This document shows, piece by piece, positions 60,527 through 64,000 of a DNA stretch of 64,000 nt. Made by a program: the position numbers and the translations under genes. The notes under the pieces were generated by a model. The model was not told where the DNA came from. It worked only from the letters and a program-made list of their open reading frames with translations, and did not search any database. Within the stretch, counting starts at the first letter, position 1; every line of letters starts with the position of its first letter. This stretch comes from Pseudobdellovibrionaceae bacterium (GTDB lineage: Bacteria; Bdellovibrionota; Bdellovibrionia; Bdellovibrionales; UBA1609). The stretch covers positions 144,959-208,958 of the forward strand of contig CANEZP010000007.1 of NCBI GenBank assembly GCA_947444305.1, given 5' to 3'.

Positions 60527-61762
60527 ATGCGATTTGCGGTGTTGTTTTTCTGTTTGCTCGGCGCCTGCGCCCGGGCTCCCATCAAGTCTTCGGCCCAGGC
60601 GATGCGTCTCACGCCGTCGGGCTTTTCGGGCGCGGATGATCTCGGTTTCCCCTCGTTGGTCACGGCACTCGAGTCCAACATTGAGCAACTGAAAAAACCT
60701 GGCGCGTCCGAGTGGCTCGACTTCGGGCCGCGCCGGATCGCGCGCGCAGATTACGCCCGCGCTCTCGATTACCTTTTGGTCAAAGCGAAAGAAGATCCGA
60801 GCGGCGAGAGCTTTCGTGCGGCCTTAGCCAAAGAATTCGAACCTTACGAGGTCTACGGCCAAGAAGATTGGGGCCAAGTTTTCATAACTTCCTACTTCGA
60901 ACCGGTTATCGAAGGCTCACTCACGCCGACGAAGCGCTTCTCGCAAGCGCTGTATGGTCTACCCCGCGATATGGTGATCATCGATCTGAAAACGTTCGCG
61001 TCGGTTCCCGTTGCCGTTGAGCAGCGCTCACGCGGCGGCGTCCTTCGCGGCCGGATCGCCGCCGCGAAGGATGAATCGCCCGCGCGCATCGTCGCGTATC
61101 CCGACCGTGCGCAGATCGAAGTTGAAGCTTTCGCTAAGCAGGCGGAGGTATTGGCGTGGGTCGACCCCGTCGATGCTTTCTTCCTTGAGATTCAAGGTTC
61201 TGGCGCGGTCAAACTCGCCGACGGCAAAGAAATTCGTGTGGGCTACGCGGCTCAGAATGGACAGCCCTACGTACCGATCGGCAAGCATCTGACGAGCGTC
61301 ATCCCGAAAGAAAAGATAACGATGCACACCATTGAAAATCACCTGCGCACGCTTCCGATAAAAGACGCGCGCAAAATTATGAATTTGAATCCCAGCTACG
61401 TGTTCTTTCGTAAGCTTAAAGGTGCGGGGATAACTTTTTTCGGCTCGGAGGTAAGTGAAGGCCGGACGATCGCGACCGACCAAAGCTATTTCCCAAAGGG
61501 TGCGCTGGCTTACCTCGAATTCGAAAAGCCGAAGTTTAACTCGAGCGAAGACACCGAGCCCGGCGCGTGGGAAAAAAGCGCCCGTTTTGTTTTTGATCAG
61601 GATACGGGCGGGGCGATTCGCGGGCCGGGCCGCGTGGATTTGTTTTGGGGTAAGGGCGCCGGCGCTAAGCAAGCCGCGGGCGTGATGAAGGGCAAGGGCC
61701 GGTTGGTATACCTTGTCCCGCGCGCCGAGTTCTTTACGCCTGGCTCGATGACGGTACCGTAA
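60527..61762 (+). CDS. mltA: Membrane-bound lytic murein transglycosylase A
   Basis: A 411-residue lipoprotein (lipobox LLGAC, Cys at 14). MltA domains: 'VFITSYFEPVIEGSLTPTKRFSQALYGLP', a central insert, 'AFFLEIQGSGAVKLADG' and the C-terminal 3D block 'FDQDTGGAIRGPGRVDLFWG' with catalytic-type Asp D359. It cleaves the MurNAc-GlcNAc bond to give 1,6-anhydro ends. A single-gene unit facing away from the L,D-transpeptidase-like gene. Confidence 0.93.
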   Translation: MRFAVLFFCLLGACARAPIKSSAQAMRLTPSGFSGADDLGFPSLVTALESNIEQLKKPGASEWLDFGPRRIARADYARALDYLLVKAKEDPSGESFRAALAKEFEPYEVYGQEDWGQVFITSYFEPVIEGSLTPTKRFSQALYGLPRDMVIIDLKTFASVPVAVEQRSRGGVLRGRIAAAKDESPARIVAYPDRAQIEVEAFAKQAEVLAWVDPVDAFFLEIQGSGAVKLADGKEIRVGYAAQNGQPYVPIGKHLTSVIPKEKITMHTIENHLRTLPIKDARKIMNLNPSYVFFRKLKGAGITFFGSEVSEGRTIATDQSYFPKGALAYLEFEKPKFNSSEDTEPGAWEKSARFVFDQDTGGAIRGPGRVDLFWGKGAGAKQAAGVMKGKGRLVYLVPRAEFFTPGSMTVP

Positions 61763-61776
61763 GCAATAAATATTTT

Positions 61777-62283
61777 CTATATACAAAAATTTTGCGGGAG
61801 TACGACTTTGCTTACCTCAGATACCGTGAAGCCCATAAACTGCTTGCCGATGCGCAAGATAAGACGTTGGCCGCGGGTCGGGCGTTCGCTCACGACGGAA
61901 AATTGGCCGAAGCCTTTTGCGTCGGTGCTGGTGCCGCCGTTCATCTTACCGAGTTGCCACAAAACCCGGCCGGAAGTCAGGGGAGTCAGGTGCACGGGTA
62001 CGTTCGAGACGGTGCCTTCGGAGTCACGGCAGAGAAGTTGAAAGTGTACGACCGAGAAATACTGGGGCCGGCAAACGCCGCCGCCCGCGCAACTTTGAAA
62101 CGACTTTTCAGCGAAGCCGAGATCATCCGCATCGCGACGCATACCCAAACGGTCCTGTAAGGGCACCTCGGGTATGACGGGCGCCGGGTAGTCTTCGGTC
62201 TCGTTGCCGGGCGGAGGGCTCTTCCGGGTCGTAGTGCAAGCGGCGAGGATCATGATGACGCAAACTAGAGCGAAGTGTTTCAT
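61777..62283 (-). CDS. Lipoprotein of unknown function
   Basis: A 168-residue lipoprotein (lipobox LAAC, Cys at 16). The mature part has five Cys ('QSCAGGGVCRPQ', 'QLLCRDS', 'NFCI') and beta-rich sequence 'SNVPVHLTPLTSGRVLWQLGKMNGG'. No family recognised. AGAGGAT immediately precedes the ATG. Convergent with mltA, 14 nt apart. Confidence 0.78.
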   Translation of the reverse strand: MKHFALVCVIMILAACTTTRKSPPPGNETEDYPAPVIPEVPLQDRLGMRRDADDLGFAEKSFQSCAGGGVCRPQYFSVVHFQLLCRDSEGTVSNVPVHLTPLTSGRVLWQLGKMNGGTSTDAKGFGQFSVVSERPTRGQRLILRIGKQFMGFTVSEVSKVVLPQNFCI

Positions 62284-62306
62284 ATCCTCTTATCGGAGGA
62301 CCGGTC

Positions 62307-63257
62307 TTGGTCACTCAAGTCCTGAGGGGAATCTTTCCAAACTCAATGGATTTTGTTGGCTTAACCCGCGCCGATCAGCACAATACTCCGATGACCTTTG
62401 ATCAATTTGTCGATCAGGCCTGGGCGGACCACGCCGACAAAAGCGTGGACGTGGCCGACCGCCTCAAAGATTTTTTGCCGAACGTAAGCCACCAGGATCA
62501 AATCCCTGGTCTCGTTTCCCTCATCACGCACGTCTACGGCGAACACCTCGGGCAATGGGCCGAGGGCATTGAATTGCTCCAGCGCTTGCAACTCCAAGCC
62601 GACTCGGCCGAGAACCGCAACACTATATTTCGTAGCGTTTCCGCTCTACGTTTAGCGGGCGGTTTGGCCGACAACGTTGACGATCTCATGAACTCGGATC
62701 AAATCCGCGTACTTTGCGTGGCGAGCGCCGCTTTGATCGGTCAAAAACAATTTCCCCGGGCCGTTGCTTACTTCAACGATGCTTTGCAGCTCGCGGCCGA
62801 AGGTCTCGGTGCGAACGATCCCGCGCATCGCTCGCTCGCGGTGACGGCGAATAATTTGGCGACAAATCTCGAAAAACAAACTTCACGCAGCCCCGAGGAA
62901 ACGACCTTGATGGTGCGCATGGCCCGCGTAGCACTTGAGCATTGGTTATTGGCCGGGCAGTGGACCCAGCACCAAGCCGCGCATTACCGTTTGAGCAAAG
63001 CGTTGTTCCTGGCCGGGAATTTAGTCGAAGCGCTCGAAGAAGCCATGTCCTGCCTCGCGATTTGTAAAAGCCACAAGGCAGGCCCGCTCGAAATGTTTTG
63101 GGCGAACGAAGCGGTGGCTTCCGTCATCCACGATTCCAAACCGAGTGCGTTCGTCGACTACCTTCGCAACATGCGCGATGCCTTCGAAAACGTTGATGAA
63201 GCCGACAAACCCGATTGCGAGCCGCGCCTTGCCGAGCTTGAAGCTTCAATCGTCTAA
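62307..63257 (+). CDS. TPR-like helical protein
   Basis: A soluble, all-helical protein of 316 residues if it starts at the TTG at 62307, which has GGAGGA 6 nt upstream. ATGs at 62346 and 62391 are alternatives with poor SDs. Repeat-like helical pairs ('FPRAVAYFNDALQLAAEGLG', 'RLSKALFLAGNLVEALEEAMSCLAI') suggest tetratricopeptide-type repeats, so a protein-interaction role is likely. No signal peptide. Confidence 0.7.
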   Translation: MVTQVLRGIFPNSMDFVGLTRADQHNTPMTFDQFVDQAWADHADKSVDVADRLKDFLPNVSHQDQIPGLVSLITHVYGEHLGQWAEGIELLQRLQLQADSAENRNTIFRSVSALRLAGGLADNVDDLMNSDQIRVLCVASAALIGQKQFPRAVAYFNDALQLAAEGLGANDPAHRSLAVTANNLATNLEKQTSRSPEETTLMVRMARVALEHWLLAGQWTQHQAAHYRLSKALFLAGNLVEALEEAMSCLAICKSHKAGPLEMFWANEAVASVIHDSKPSAFVDYLRNMRDAFENVDEADKPDCEPRLAELEASIV

Positions 63258-63260
63258 CGA

Positions 63261-63530
63261 CTACTCGTAACGCTGAATAAGATGGTAGCCGAATTGCGTA
63301 CGAACCGGTTTTGAAACTTGGTTCACGCCGAGACCGAACGCCGCTTCCTCGAAACTTTTAACCATCCGGCCTTTGCCGAACTCACCGAGGTCGCCGCCGC
63401 TCTTGCCGGATGGGCACTTGGAAAAAGATTTGGCGAGGTCTTCGAAACTTTTGCCTTCTTGCAATTTCTTTTCGATGTCTTGTGCTTCGTACTCTTGATC
63501 GACCAGAATGTGCCGGGCTTTGATGTTCAT
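63261..63530 (-). CDS. Parvulin-type peptidyl-prolyl isomerase
   Basis: An 89-residue single-domain parvulin (like PpiC): 'MNIKARHILVDQEYEA', 'KLQEGKSFEDLAKSFSKCPSGKSGGDLGEFGKGRMVKSFEEAAF' and 'PVRTQFGYHLIQ'. It catalyses cis-trans isomerisation of peptidyl-prolyl bonds; no signal peptide, so cytoplasmic. AAGGAG lies 7 nt before the ATG. It is next to a hydrolase gene on the same strand, 18 nt away. Confidence 0.94.
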   Translation of the reverse strand: MNIKARHILVDQEYEAQDIEKKLQEGKSFEDLAKSFSKCPSGKSGGDLGEFGKGRMVKSFEEAAFGLGVNQVSKPVRTQFGYHLIQRYE

Positions 63531-63548
63531 TTTGAATCTCCTTACAGA

Positions 63549-64000
63549 TTAACCGTTTAAAAATTGAAAAGTACGCCGTGTGAAAGCGCCTGGATTCTCT
63601 ACGTTCCAGCAGTGTCCGTTTGCCGGCAATATCTCGAGGCTCGATGCCGGCATGAGTTTATTGAGTTCCACCGAATCGGCCTTCGGAATGATTTGATCTT
63701 TCTCACCGTGGATGATCAGCGTCGGGACCGTGATCTTTTGCGCCGCGGATCTTAGATCAACATCCTTCAGCGTTTCAAGCACCGAGGCGCCGATGCCCTG
63801 GACCGCTTTGTAAGCGTCGCCCGCGATGGCTTCTTTTAATTCGTCACTCAGGCTTGCCGGGTCGGTCACCGTGCTGAGAATAACTGCGCGGGTGAGATCT
63901 TTGCTCAAAGACATTTGTTTGAAAGCTTCGTACATCGATGGGTCGAAGACGACGCCCTTGGGCCCGACCGGATCGAGAAGCACCGAGCGTGAGAATCGTA
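63549..64000 (-). CDS. Alpha/beta hydrolase, N-terminal part outside window
   Basis: About 150 residues of an alpha/beta hydrolase fold continue off the right edge (residues RFSRSV before LLDPVGPKG are still in frame). Visible are the late catalytic Asp in 'PTLIIHGEKDQIIP' and the His in 'ANGHCWNVENP'. The nucleophile elbow lies outside. The GTG at 63983 is an internal Val codon, not a start. Substrate unknown. Confidence 0.85.
   Translation of the reverse strand, partial: RFSRSVLLDPVGPKGVVFDPSMYEAFKQMSLSKDLTRAVILSTVTDPASLSDELKEAIAGDAYKAVQGIGASVLETLKDVDLRSAAQKITVPTLIIHGEKDQIIPKADSVELNKLMPASSLEILPANGHCWNVENPGAFTRRTFQFLNG

Noticed and set aside
63549..63983. Complete hydrolase gene starting at the GTG at 63983
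   Set aside because: Family-like residues continue upstream in frame to the window edge; that GTG is an internal Val in the strand before LLDPVGPKG.

Overview
The window is ordinary, densely packed bacterial chromosome from a Gram-negative organism with an outer membrane. It carries OMPLA, OmpW-like and other beta-barrels, many lipoproteins, MltA and a YkuD_2-type L,D-transpeptidase-like protein. By eye it is moderately GC-rich, genes are packed on both strands, and GTG/TTG starts and AGGAGG-type ribosome binding sites are common. The mix of genes fits the Bdellovibrionota (Bdellovibrio/Oligoflexia relatives) best: a lysine-rich SWIB protein, a DUF222-like HNH endonuclease, DUF1501/c-type cytochrome clusters, and a large load of small secreted proteins of unknown function. 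That placement is inference; there is no rRNA, and I recognised no tRNA, CRISPR array, insertion sequence or prophage. Genes run off both edges.

Layout. 0-5 kb: minus-strand secreted proteins, including a kinase-like exported protein and a mono-haem protein, plus a DUF2461 gene. 5-16 kb: SRPBCC protein, acyl-CoA dehydrogenase, PldA, an NfeD plus two-SPFH membrane operon, a decayed solute-binding-protein remnant, an Amt ammonium channel and an exported glycerophosphodiesterase. 16-22 kb: a DUF6607 lipoprotein pair, then a coupled set of an exported GNAT-like/methyltransferase fusion, a periplasmic binding protein and a hybrid histidine kinase. 22-39 kb: mixed small operons, including ClpS, an XRE regulator pair, a membrane-anchored J-domain protein, SWIB, an exported GNAT-like protein, periplasmic peroxiredoxin, a MaoC hydratase and the PA2779/PA2778 pair.

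39.7-41.5 kb is the most unusual part. An HNH endonuclease gene is preceded by about 0.8 kb of non-coding DNA containing eight tandem copies of an 18-bp hairpin element (26-bp period), a ninth isolated copy and two larger hairpins that look like covarying members of one family. A tenth copy of the 18-bp element lies in frame inside the HNH gene itself.

41.6-47 kb: a periplasmic coiled-coil protein and a four-gene minus-strand operon of c-type cytochrome-like proteins around a Tat-exported DUF1501-type protein. 47-57 kb: beta-barrel proteins, a cold-shock protein, overlapping tRNA-modification genes (TruC and a DTW-domain protein), a metallo-beta-lactamase with a STAS/zinc-ribbon partner, a sorbosone-dehydrogenase-like beta-propeller and a CPA2 antiporter. 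57-64 kb: a paralogue of the 32.6-kb secreted protein, a DUF5985 pair with a winged-helix-like gene, cell-wall enzymes, a parvulin and the C-terminal part of an alpha/beta hydrolase.
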